A stretch of DNA of 64,000 nt from positions 12,627,702 through 12,691,701 of the forward strand of contig NC_061136.1 in the NCBI RefSeq assembly GCF_905220365.1, given 5' to 3'. The notes below the pieces were generated by a model. That model had not been told where the DNA came from. It saw only the letters and a list, made by a program, of their open reading frames with translations, and did no database searches. The DNA comes from Vanessa cardui. Its lineage: Eukaryota; Arthropoda; Insecta; Lepidoptera; Nymphalidae. Below are positions 21,847-33,120 of the stretch, piece after piece; position 1 is the stretch's first letter; every line of letters begins with the position of its first letter. The position numbers and the translations under genes were made by a program.

Positions 21847-22608
21847 AATGTACAAAATAAATTATTTGTACATACTTTTCAAAAAATTAACTCATTATCA
21901 GATTTTACTTAATTTTTTTGATATATATAAGAAGAAATACTAAAAATGCGATTATTATAAATAAATACTAAAGAAAAAGTAACTTTTCATCCAAAGAAAT
22001 ATATATTATCAAAGAAAATAATTAAATTCTATGACTAGGATAGAGTATATCTTTAGATGTTACACTAATAACAAATAAATACAATACAATATAATTAAAT
22101 ATATATGTAACATGCATTTATTTTTAATATAATATATTTAATTTGTAATTATTTAAATTAAACAAAATATTGTACTTGAATTGGAAGTAAAAATTAAAAC
22201 ACACTAAAAATACCATATCCAATAGTGACTTTTGATTAGTCAAAAAACTGGCAACCCAGTATACGACTGCGATCCAAAACGTCAAAAAAAAAAGCGAAGC
22301 TTGTGATTTGATTAGTTATTTGTTCTATTATTTTTACAAAATCTCGACTCAATCACAGCAATAATCTCATTGTTTAGGTTAAGATTTGAGGGGTGACATA
22401 AAATATTTGGAGAAGTTTGAGGGTGTTTTCAGTGAAGTGAGTTAAGAGTGATATTTTTATGTGCGTTGTTTAGCTGACGATCTGTCATGTACTTATATTG
22501 GAGGTTTCTTAAATAGACCTTTGATGTCGGGGCTGTGTATAAAAATAACATTGGATTGTCGCGACCGTTCGGGCGGTGGTGCCTAATCCCGCCTGCGCCC
22601 CTTTCACG
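21847..22608. other. Intergenic region and 5' UTR of the receptor gene
   Basis: AT-rich to about 22380, then a more balanced stretch with gcgaccgttcgggcggtggt just before the ATG at 22609, likely promoter and 5' UTR of the receptor gene. No other gene seen. Confidence 0.5.
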
Positions 22609-25600
22609 ATGGCTTCTAAGAATTTATTGTTTATATCTTTCATAGTTTTGGGTAAGTAAACCAAAGTGCAACAAACATTCCTTAACCAATTATCCAATTG
22701 ATACTCTCGATATACAAACAGATATATAGACATGAAATTTTAATGAACAGGACTGATTTAGTTTTAGGTCATGTATATTCAATTCCGAATTTGTGTATGT
22801 CTAAGCTTAGAATTTTTTTTAACATGTAACTTTTGCCAGTAAATCTACTAATATTCTAGTAATAAATACAACTGCTACAGTAAGTTTGTTACAAAACACT
22901 ACAAAAAAGTCATATGCAAGGATGATTGATAATGATGATCAAAAGTATTATAATGAGATATTTATAAACAAAGATATAAATTACTTATACTACATATTAA
23001 CATCACTATTATTTCTTCAATAGTTTAAAAAATGAAGGTAAAAGAGGGAATTATATTTAAAACAATGTTTACATTTTAAAGATGATTGATTTAGAAGATA
23101 GGCACTGATTATCTAATGATGATAATAGTAGGTGATCGTCACCATAAATATGTACTACAAAATATGGTAACTATATTTATTATCAATACCAGCCTCGAGA
23201 ACTATATTAAACTTTTAAGGCCTGACAATAAAATAGCAGCTGTTCATCCCTAAGGAAATTTGTCCACTCTTGCCATACAAGATTTGTATTCCAACATGCT
23301 TCTCCAATGTGGGTTGATGGATACACATGTAAAGTTTTCTTCCCTGCTGTGTATGAATTGGATTATAAACACAAATTAAACTTACTACAGCTTGGTGGGA
23401 AGTGTTGAGTCAGTTTTTATTTTCTATATTTGAATTTTTTGTAGTTTCAAACATTGCTTAAGTAAGATAAAGTTCTTACATGAAATAGAGTTCCATCTAT
23501 AATCTATGATGTCTATACATTTGTAAGGATTGTTAATCTTATTAACAACAGGCAAACATATAAAAAACAATAAGTGAAAATCATTTAGCATAGCTGACTA
23601 ATATAATAGGCCAAAAAGCTCAGTAGTATATCCCGTAGAAGTTAATAAAAGGTTGTGTGACATTCAGGCCTACTGTAATTACTAATTTTTAATTTGGATT
23701 GCAAATTATTTCAACTGGATTGTAGTGTGGGTTTAGATTCAATTTGTTCTAAGAGAAAGTATATTTTCCTTTTACTTTTATATTCAAAATCTGTATATGT
23801 AACTATTATGTAAATATTTAAATTCAATTGAATCTTAAACTTTATACTTGACGACCTCCATGGTCGAGTGGTGTGTACACCAGTTTTCTCGGGTATGCCA
23901 CTCTGAGGTCCCGGGTTCGATTCCCGGCCGAGTCAATGTAGATTACCATAAGTTTTCTATGTTGTCTTGGGTCTGGGTGTTTGTGGTACCTTCGTTACTT
24001 CTGATTTTCCATAACACAAGTGCTTTAGCTACTTCGATTGGGATCAGAGTAATGTATGTGATGTTGTCTCATATGTATTTATTTATTTATATCAGAAATC
24101 ATGGTACCTTAAGTTTAATCCTTCATGTTTCTATTGTCAATTTGTTTTCTGATTGCAAATATAACTATACCTACTAAACAGAATTTTAAAATACAATTTA
24201 ACTTAATCATAAACATAATTAATGTTTTTAATATGTAAACTTGTATTTTTTTGGGAAAAAGCTTGGGAACTTTATATTAAATTAAAATTAATTATTTCTA
24301 GGTGTGCATGGAACAATGATCAATTCAGTACACGCTGCTCCACCATCGGATGAGAATTTACCGCCGCGACCCAAAGAGGGCGGAGTCGATACGCGTTACT
24401 GCGAATTCTTCAACGACAGTATACCACCGCCATGCTACAACACGCAAAACACAACATGTCCCCCGCGGACTGTAGTGATGGAACAATGCATGCCCATCGA
24501 GACAGACAAGAGCAACCATTGCTTCGTCGTTTGGCAATTCGATAACATAACGAACAAAGCAACAGTCAAAGTAAAAGGGTGCTTCCTCGACACCGTCGCG
24601 TGTAACGACAGGGCTTCCAATTGTAGACTTCATAATATGAAACTTCCTCTACTTCATTGCTGTTGCGAAGGGGACATGTGCAATGAAAACGCAACGTTTC
24701 CGGGACTAGAAGCTGGAATGTCAGCGCCGACTGAACTGCCGCCGGAACGCATCCCGGCATCTCCTTTACCGACTTCCGAGGATGACACTAAAGCCGTTAT
24801 AGCCTACACGTTGACACCTCTCTTCCTGCTATTTGCTATTTTAGTTGCATGTTACCTCTTGTACAGAAAACGTAAGGGGAGCTCATTCGCCGAACTTGGT
24901 AGCGCTGAAGCCTCCCTGTCGAGACCACCCTCAGCTGGTGCGGGGATGGAGAACGAAACTGGTGGCCTGCTGAGTCAAGTGACTCTGTGCGAAGTACGAG
25001 CTCGTGGCAGATTTGGAGCAGTTTGGAGAGCGAAACTCGGCCAGCGAGACGTAGCCGTTAAAGTGTTTCCGTTACAAGATAAGCAATCGTGGCTGGCAGA
25101 GCAGGAAATATACAGATTGCCCCGCATGGACCACCCAGACATATTGCACTACATCGGAGTCGATAAAATGGGTGATAATTTGCAAGCCGAATATTGGCTC
25201 ATTACTGCCTATCATGAGAAGGTATAAATATAATGTTACATAATTTGTTTGTTTCTATTTATAACACGATTACAATAATAGCTATGGGCGTATTGATAAT
25301 TATAACAAATTTGTCAGACACATGTGTGTATGCCTGATAAGGATGGCACCAATGTTTATAAAGTATACCTATTATAAAATGATTTTTCTATAACATTTTA
25401 ACAAAAATCCAGAGTATATTTGTTGTAATGATTAAATATATTATTTTAACATTAATAATGACACCAATATTTCTTTATGTATTATAATTTATAACGGATG
25501 AATGTTTCGTTTTCTAGGGCTCCCTATGTGACTACCTGAAAGGTCACACCTTGACGTGGCCGGAGGCCTGGCGCGTCGCAGCGTCGGTGGCGCGCGGCCT

Positions 25601-27285
25601 CGCGCACTTGCACGAGGAGGACGGCGGGAAGCCGGCCATAGCGCACCGGGACTTCAAATCGAAGAATGTCCTGCTGAAGTCTGACCTGAGCGCCTGCATA
25701 GCCGACTTCGGGCTGGCGCTGGTGTTCGTGGCGGGCCACGGCTGCGGCGACGCGCACGGCCAGGTCGGCACGAGGCGCTACATGGCGCCCGAGGTTCTGG
25801 ACGGCGCCATCAATTTCACCAAGGACGCGTTCCTGAGAATAGACATGTATGCGTGCGCGCTCGTTCTGTGGGAAATTTCGTCGAGGTAAGTTACAAAACT
25901 TGAACATTTTGTTTGTACCTAAACAATAGGTATAATTTAAGCATGGCGAGCAATATAGCCACCTATCGTCAAAAAGTCACCTTCATCTCTCTCCACTACC
26001 ATATGTAATTATTAATAGTAGTATTTTGTGTATTCATCTGATGGCAAAATGCTATAATTAATGGTGAGTTAGTGTTTGTCATAGACTAGCATAACTTCCA
26101 CTCGTGAATACTTCATTCCAGTAGTATCAATTAAACCTCAAATTAGCCCTTACAAATTGATAACATCAAATTTGGAATAAACATGCAGTTACATCAAAAA
26201 CAAACTCAAATGTAAAAATAAAAAGATATAGATAAAATGTCTGGACATTGTCTTCATCATCAAATTAATAAATTGATTGAAATGTTAACTTTTCAATATT
26301 TCAGAACATAGTTTTATCAAGATAAACTGAAATCAAACTCAATAGCTACATTTTATATATTTTTTTTCTTTTTTTGTGTTTGTCCAATACATGTGTCATA
26401 GCATTTCATTATAATGGTTTATTATTTAATCATATAGATGCAGCGATGGAAACATAGAACCGACAGCGCAGTATCGTCTTCCGCTGGAAGAGGAGGTGGG
26501 TTCACACCCGGGCCTCGAGGAGATGCAAGAAGCTGTGGTTCAGAGAAAACTCAGGCCGCACATTCCACCTCAGTGGCGCGACCATCCAGTGAGTAACGCC
26601 TTATCAATACTAGTGCTTATATTAAAGTCTTACTGATGTTGTCCTGTCAGAATGTATATAATTATGAAAATCTGTTGATTGGTAATCGCGTAATATGATG
26701 CAGTGCCATCTAGTGGCGAGTTATAAAAAGTCGACATCTTTAAAAACCTTTTCTAAGAAGAAAGTCGTACATACCAACTTTTAACCGTGGTCAAACAACT
26801 TAATTAACAATATATATTTTATATTAATATTAAACAGAAATAAATAACTATATTAAAAAATCGAAAGTAACTCTATTTGTCTATCTGTGATATACTCGGC
26901 AAGCACAGAACCACTGTTAAGGATGAAATTTGTCTTGAATGAAAACCAACCTCTAAAAAGGTGACAATGGTTGTAATATATTTATGCGACTATAAAATGT
27001 ACTTTGTAATAGTACTTTCACTTTTAATACCAAACACAGTTCCGACTGTACATAAATATTGTCATTATGTCATCCGCTTAAAATATTAATATTTATTCTC
27101 AGGGTCTAGCCGTCATCTGCGATACAATGGAAGAGTGCTGGGACCATGACGCGGAGGCTCGCCTATCAGCCTCGTGCGTGTTGGAGCGCATAGCGGCACA
27201 GCGCCCCCCCACCGCCCCCACCGCCCTCACCCCCGACACAACCCCCCTCCTCATCCACGAGCTAAACGATCAGAACACCTGCTGA
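22609..27285 (+). CDS. put: Type II activin/BMP receptor Ser/Thr kinase (ACVR2, punt)
   Basis: Cell-surface type II receptor that binds activin/BMP-class ligands and phosphorylates type I receptors. Coding exons: 22609-22651, 24302-25221, 25518-25885, 26438-26588, 27103-27285; all junctions are GT-AG and in frame, giving 554 residues. Residues 1-26 form a signal peptide (MASKNLLFISFIVLG...). The extracellular domain has the three-finger cysteine pattern ending CCCEGDMCN (134-142), then one membrane helix at about 179-202. The kinase has the glycine loop GRFGAVW, catalytic Lys K268 (VAVKVF), HRD at 364-366 followed by FKSKN, DFG at 384-386 and YMAPE. The HRDFKSKN and ACIADFGLAL wording is typical of ACVR2. 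Intron 1 (1.65 kb) holds two SINE-like repeats. An AATAAA stands at 27471. Confidence 0.95.
23215..23400 (-). mobile_element. Decayed Metulj-type SINE in receptor intron 1
   Basis: Blocks such as tctccaatgtgggttgatgg, atacacatgtaaagttttct and gtatgaattggattataaac follow the order of the SINE in minus orientation. The head is missing and substitutions are many. Confidence 0.5.
23860..24100 (+). mobile_element. Second type of tRNA-headed SINE
   Basis: A tRNA-like head with an A-box (TGGTCGAGTGG at 23872) and a B-box (GGTTCGATTCC at about 23915) is followed by a roughly 150-bp unrelated body (tgttgtcttgggtctgggtg ... gggatcagagtaatgtatg) and a short ATTT-repeat tail. The head cannot fold as a proper tRNA. 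The body differs from the Metulj-type copies, so this is a separate SINE family. Confidence 0.7.
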
Positions 27286-27470
27286 CCACTGGCCGAGGAC
27301 TTACCACTGATACAGCTCTGATGCGTTGACGCGGTCGAGTTGCTGAAGTAAGCATGCAGTGATTATTTCAATCTTCGTATTGTTTCTGACGGTTTTGTTG
27401 TGTGACGTCATCGAGAAACTGGTGACGTCGTAACGGCTGATTATGCAACTGTGTGCATATTTTCGGGACG

Positions 27471-27476
27471 AATAAA
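27471..27476 (+). terminator. Poly(A) signal AATAAA of the receptor gene
   Basis: First AATAAA after the receptor stop codon, 186 bases downstream, in gggacgaataaaacagttc. Longer 3' UTRs using later signals cannot be excluded, because the next 4 kb contain no other gene. Confidence 0.55.
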
Positions 27477-27489
27477 ACAGTTCAGTAAC

Positions 27490-30400
27490 TATTTATTGGT
27501 TCAAATATTTTTTATTCATTAATGGTTAGGACGAAAACTGGAGTTATAATATAACTTTTTTTTACTATTTATATGGCTCAGACGAGTTAGTGACTCTTTG
27601 AATATTGAAATATAATTTTGTACTAAATAATGAATTACGTAAACACTGTACAAATTTTAAAACAAAGATAAGATTTTGACTCACTCTAATAGTTTATAAA
27701 TAGTAAATACATAATTTATTTTATATTTTTTTGAAATATGTATGTGTCTTTTTTATTATATTTATCATGCCAATCATTATGAAAAATGTATTCCTTCCAG
27801 TGTTGCCATTTTATGAGCACCTTTTTAATAGTTGTCAAGTTTCAGTACGAAAACAAAGAGTGAAATTAATATTTCTAAGGAAACAGTTTATAATGATAAA
27901 AGAAAATAACTGATGAGGTAACATTTGGTTACACAATATATTTTTAATTTTGGGGCCAATTGTTTAGTATTTGGCAACACTGCTTAGACACTATTGTAGA
28001 ATACTCAGCACGGCCGATCAGAGAGCTAAACCGATTTTGCAATAATATATATTATAGTATAATTAATATTTGCATCGATCAATGCATGTTTAGATGTAGA
28101 CTGTTTGAATGTCTATTGAGAAAACGCTATGGTAATTTAATTCGATTTTTAAATAATATCTTAATGTAATGTGTTGTTCCCAACTGTCATATCAGTCCAT
28201 ATGACATAAGCTAAGTAGCTAAGTAAGCTCGATTGGGATGTAAGTTATGAAATAACGTTAAATTTCGAATATGTGGCGTATCTTTATCAAATATTATACA
28301 GTTGGTAACTACAAGCAAACATTACTACATTTTTTGTACGTATGATACAAAAATACGAGAGTTTCTTAATGATAAATTTAACATTAATTCTTGATAATAA
28401 TAATATTTTTCTCAATACTGTTAAGTTTAACGTAAATGCATTGAAAATATTTTTGTTAAATTTTTAAAGCACTATGAAGTTTTAAGACTGTTTGTATTAA
28501 TTTGAAGATACCCAATAAATCAAATGTATGTATAGTACGACACAACTTAGATGTAGCATCGGCAAAATTCGTAAAACCTATCACATCCCAATAAAGTGCT
28601 CTATCCCAAATTGTCAATATTTATTTTCTATGTGAATATAATATTTACAAAAACGTAATAACTTGTAATATCATATGAACTAATATATTCGTTGATTTGA
28701 AACGTCCGATTTACATGTACTTGCTTTCTCGGGTTGAACTGACGTGATAATCTATAGCGTCGAATGACAGACAGGGAGCTGTTTCTATTGGTTGTATTAA
28801 TCGGCAGTAATCGGTTTTATTGAATTTGCCGATGCTACATCTAAGTTGTGTCGTACTGTATAAGGAACAAATAGTACGATCAAATAAAGCTATTTTCAAA
28901 CGTTGCACATTCCGTCGCAAGGTTTCATGTCTAGCCATTCTATGTCAATAAAATTTAAATTGTGATGTAAATATTATTATTATTTTTTGCTAAATTTCTA
29001 TGTCTTTAATTAATATGCAAAGTGTGCATTTATTTTTTTAAATCGTAGGTTTATAATAACATCGCGTGAGTACAGTACACAGTGTGGCGATGAAATGCGA
29101 TTAATTGAGACGCAGATTGCGCGTACGCCATTATGGAATTTTATATTCCACGAACTATATACTATTTAATTTTCGTGGCCATATTTTTTATCATATATTT
29201 TTTTTGTAAAAATATTGTTTAATATAAGACATTTAATTCTGTTTATATTTTAAATAACATATATTAGCTTATTGTTTAGGTTACATGTATAATTTAATGA
29301 TGTTTTGATATAAGTATATCCATCCAAAATTAGACTGTTTTACGAAATATATATGAAACATATCTTGCCTCACAGTAAGCCCCTTCGTAACTGCTGTTTA
29401 TTTATTTTGGCTTGAATTTTGTTAAATCGATAATCTCAGTGGAAGAGCACACGAGACGCGACTGAGACGCTTAGTGAAGGTTAATGTTGTGTATAGGTAA
29501 TATGTTAGGACATTTTTAAAGTTTATTAGCGAACATCGAAAATTTAGTATAATTCATGCGTATATTGTTAATGTAATGTTTGTAATTAAAGTTTGTTATA
29601 TTTAAAGAGGTTTCTATAGGCCTGACCACTTTTTAAGTTTGCATTATTGTTCAGAGGGTTCTTTTTTGAAAAAAAGACCTATAGTCTCCTCTTCGAATTT
29701 CGATTACAAACTATTCGTTTTTCCTCTGCCTTATATAGCAATATTTAGTGAGGGGTGATATTACTAATATTGGCATCAGAAAATATCAGTCACAAATTCG
29801 AGTATTTTTTTTTTATTTCTATCGCATATCATTGTGAAAGTTGGAAAGCTGAGATCGAACGTCGAATTTGTGTGTCACTTTTTTGACGTTCGATTTCTGC
29901 GGAGTGGCGAGCGCTCATTTTTATTATAAAAGATGGCGGTGGCGAGTAAAAACAAAATGGCGGGACAGGAAGAGACTTTGAAAAATGCCAAATTTCAAAC
30001 TGCAGATTCCAGCATACTATTCGTTTCGCCTAATGACTTATTTTAAGAAATTGTAACGGATCGTGCGTTGTAAAAATATCTCGAAGGAAATGTAATTGTA
30101 TCATAAATTTATTGTGATTTTATATGCATATTGTACTAAATATCAATAGGAAATACGGTTTGATTTCCTACGCCGAGCATATCACCACACATAGACTAAG
30201 CGAGTTGCCAAATGTATAGTTTACTTTAAGATTATCTCTGGATGTCATTGTAACGTTGTGGACACATGCAGCTAATTTAATATTTCATTGATGTGGCCTA
30301 ATTCTATTGATATTTGTATACTTCAAGCCATTTTTAGTAGTCATTATAAACACATCAATAGATTTGGACATGTATTGATAAAGGCTCTATGATTTCATTG

Positions 30401-31423
30401 AAAAACAAATATGGCGGATGTTATCTGTCAGTGTTTAAAGTCACTTCACTTGGCTTAGCTTGTTCGTATAGCTATATATACGGGGGCGGCTCCTTTCATT
30501 AAATATTAGATGTATTTGCAATTATACAAATACCTTATCTAATAATAGCTCATAAAATGCCAATATCTTTGCAATTAAGTGTGGACGGTAAAATTTATTT
30601 TAATATTTTTAATTTATGTGTAACTAAGGCCGCCAAGTCCATATTTTTGCATTATTTTCCATATTTATTCAAATGAAGTAAAAGTGCGATTGCTTGAACA
30701 AGCTATGTTAAATGGAGTGACACCAAAGTTTGAATAAAATTTGACAGTTGTTACTATTAGCCGGTTACTATAATCATGAAACGATTAATTTCGTCTACGT
30801 TGCGTAATTTAGAAATTAGCGATATGAGGATAAATGACATGACAGGCATTATTGTTTAATTAATTTGTTTTATAATTGTAAATGTTAAATTCGACAATTC
30901 TGCTCTGTAATATATTTTTTTGAATATAGTAACACCGGCCTTAATAGTAACGTATAACCAACACAATACACAGTACTTATTATTTTGTAAATGACTATAA
31001 ATCGAATATAATGTCCGTGCTGTCGCAACATATATATATATATTGAACTATAAGTGTATAAAAGAGATGTTAAAGTAATAAAATCGTACATTATTTATTA
31101 TCATTTTGTAATAATATTGTTATTGTTGAATCTGTTATGTTGAAGTTTCAGCTTTAATGCGTTTTACGTAAGTCGTGTCCACAGCTTTAGTATAAATATT
31201 GTAAGATAATTTAGGAGAAATTTAGATTCGTATAGCGTAGGTACTTTTAGAGTTTTATGAGATTCTTCGATCATAGTCGAATTCAGAGTGTCGTGGCGTC
31301 AACGATGTTTATCATTTATTTTTTATTTTTAATTAACAAATATAAATGTCTGTTGGAACTTGATGTACTAAAATATATTTTCTAGACATATAAGCACTTT
31401 TATTTTTCCTTATTTATGTCTAA
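27490..31423. other. Gene-free AT-rich region downstream of the receptor
   Basis: Almost 4 kb with only short open frames. It may include an extended receptor 3' UTR. It holds one inverted-repeat element (28534-28857) and a small hairpin around 29852-29895 (atcgaacgtcgaa with its inverse). I see no RNA gene or protein motif. Confidence 0.5.
28534..28857. mobile_element. 324-bp MITE with 36-bp terminal inverted repeats
   Basis: AGTACGACACAACTTAGATG at 28534 runs on to about 28570 and returns inverted at 28822-28857, with one single-base gap near the inner edge. GTAT flanks both sides (28530-28533 and 28858-28861), a possible short target duplication. The roughly 250-bp interior has no gene. 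If transcribed, it would fold into a long hairpin. Confidence 0.75.
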
Positions 31424-31431
31424 TAAGAGCT

Positions 31432-31724
31432 GAGATGGCCCAGTGGTTAGGACGCGTGCATCTTAATCGATGATTGCGGGTTCTAACCCAGGCAAGCACC
31501 ACTATGTATATGCTTAATTTGTGTTTATAATTCAATTTCGGCGGTGAAGGAAAACACCATGAGGAAACCTGCATGTGTCTAATTTCATCGAAATTCTGCC
31601 ACATGTTCATTCAACCAACCCGCATTGGAACACACACACACAGGTGGAAATGTTTTAAACATTCTCCTTATTAGAAGAGGAGGCTTTATCCCAGCAGTGC
31701 GAAATTTACAGGCTGTTACTTTAC
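31432..31724 (+). mobile_element. Metulj-type SINE with target duplication
   Basis: Plus-oriented copy: A-box gagatggcccagtggttagg, B-box-like gggttctaaccc, the body, and the tail ggctgttactttac. TTATGTCT occurs at 31424-31431 and 31725-31732. The interior has an extra cacacaca run near 31630. Confidence 0.85.
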
Positions 31725-32084
31725 TTATGTCTTAAAACTTTGCAATGTTTCCCTGAAGCTAACACTGAAGAGTTGATTTAAATCAAATAAAAAAGCATCA
31801 TTTAGACGTTAAATTGCCATTGCACTATTAGGTCGAGAGCTATAATATAATCTATAGTTCACATTCACATATATAATCTATGGTTCACTCAAAACAAAGA
31901 CAACTTTACTTCTTTTTGGTACTTGTTATTTTCTAAAGATAGTGTTGTGTTGTTGATATTTTAAATAATAACTTCGAACCACACTGAGCTATTGGAACAT
32001 CACATCGAAATGCATGTTAATATAAGGTTAACCTTTATTTGTTCTGAAATTGAATTGTAGGTAAACATCTTGTTTACTTACCAG

Positions 32085-32270
32085 TAGTCGACCGCGGCTC
32101 CGCTAGGTTGGTTGTCATATCTTAGGCAAAAAAGTAGACTGTCCTTTCTTGGAGGTATATTTTGCTTTACAACAAATTTGATCAAATTCGGTTCAGTGGT
32201 TCGGCCGTGAAAGAGCGAAAGACAAACAGATAGATAGAGTTACTTTCACATTTATAATATATATATTCAT
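32085..32270 (+). repeat. Retroelement tail-like repeat
   Basis: Starts tagtcgaccgcggctccgct and passes through ggttcagtggttcggccgtg and agatagatagagttactttc, a wording common to 3' ends of dispersed insect retroelements. The class cannot be determined from this piece. Confidence 0.45.
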
Positions 32271-32359
32271 ATTTTTTAAGCTCATTTTAACTGGGGTCTG
32301 GGGATGTTAAAGTATAGTTGGGTATGTAAAAAAAAATCGAAATATGAAAAGTCTGATTC

Positions 32360-32365
32360 TTTATT
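32360..32365 (-). terminator. Candidate poly(A) signal for 4EHP
   Basis: AATAAA on the minus strand (aacaataaagaatc), about 755 bases beyond the 4EHP stop codon. Between them lies moderately AT-rich sequence without another gene, suitable as a 3' UTR. Confidence 0.45.
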
Positions 32366-33120
32366 GTTATGCAATTTGCACTGTACAAGGTGTAGACAAC
32401 GGGTCTTATGGCAACGTGTCCGAACCCCGCGTTTCAAACAAAACTTACGTTACAATTATTTCAACACTATGTACATCAATTGAACTTTGAAACAGGACAA
32501 ACGCATTTCTCACTCGGATTTGAATTAAACAGTCAATTGTATACGAAATCTTACTCGCGGTCGTAAAGCGTAGCAACTGAGGAAGACTGGGGAAACCTTA
32601 CAAACACGCCTCCGATCTCACCGTATAAAAACCATGAACCATCGCTTTAAAACGTAACGCTCGAAGGAAGTTTATTGCTTTTTTGTCTTATACTACACAT
32701 GGACAAACTTGAGTTTAATAAAAAATGATGCGTTTACAGAGGAGACTACTCGGAGCTACATTGTGACACTCTTCCTCAATTCGTAGCACAAGTCCAAAAT
32801 TACAGAGCCTTGCGATCAGAAAATGCAAATTTAACAAGTTTTAAAAAATTATCTATGGTACAAATATTTAGGAAATCATTTTAAATTCAGTGGCAGCAAA
32901 TGTTACCCGAAAACGCCATCCGCGACGTCATAGGTCGACTCGTCTCAAGAAACAAAAAAAATTGACAGGGGAGATACAAATGAGAACCTTGTTTGTTATC
33001 GTCTAATCATTTAAACTCTGTTGCACTGAAACATTTCAAATACTGGGAAAGCGAGACGGGGCGCGGCGCTACGGGCGCTGCGTGCGCTACGGGCGACGTG
33101 CGCTACGTGCGCTACGTGCG

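Noticed and set aside
23868..23934. Functional tRNA gene
   Set aside because: A- and B-boxes are present but stems do not close and an unrelated body plus short-repeat tail follows; it is a SINE head.
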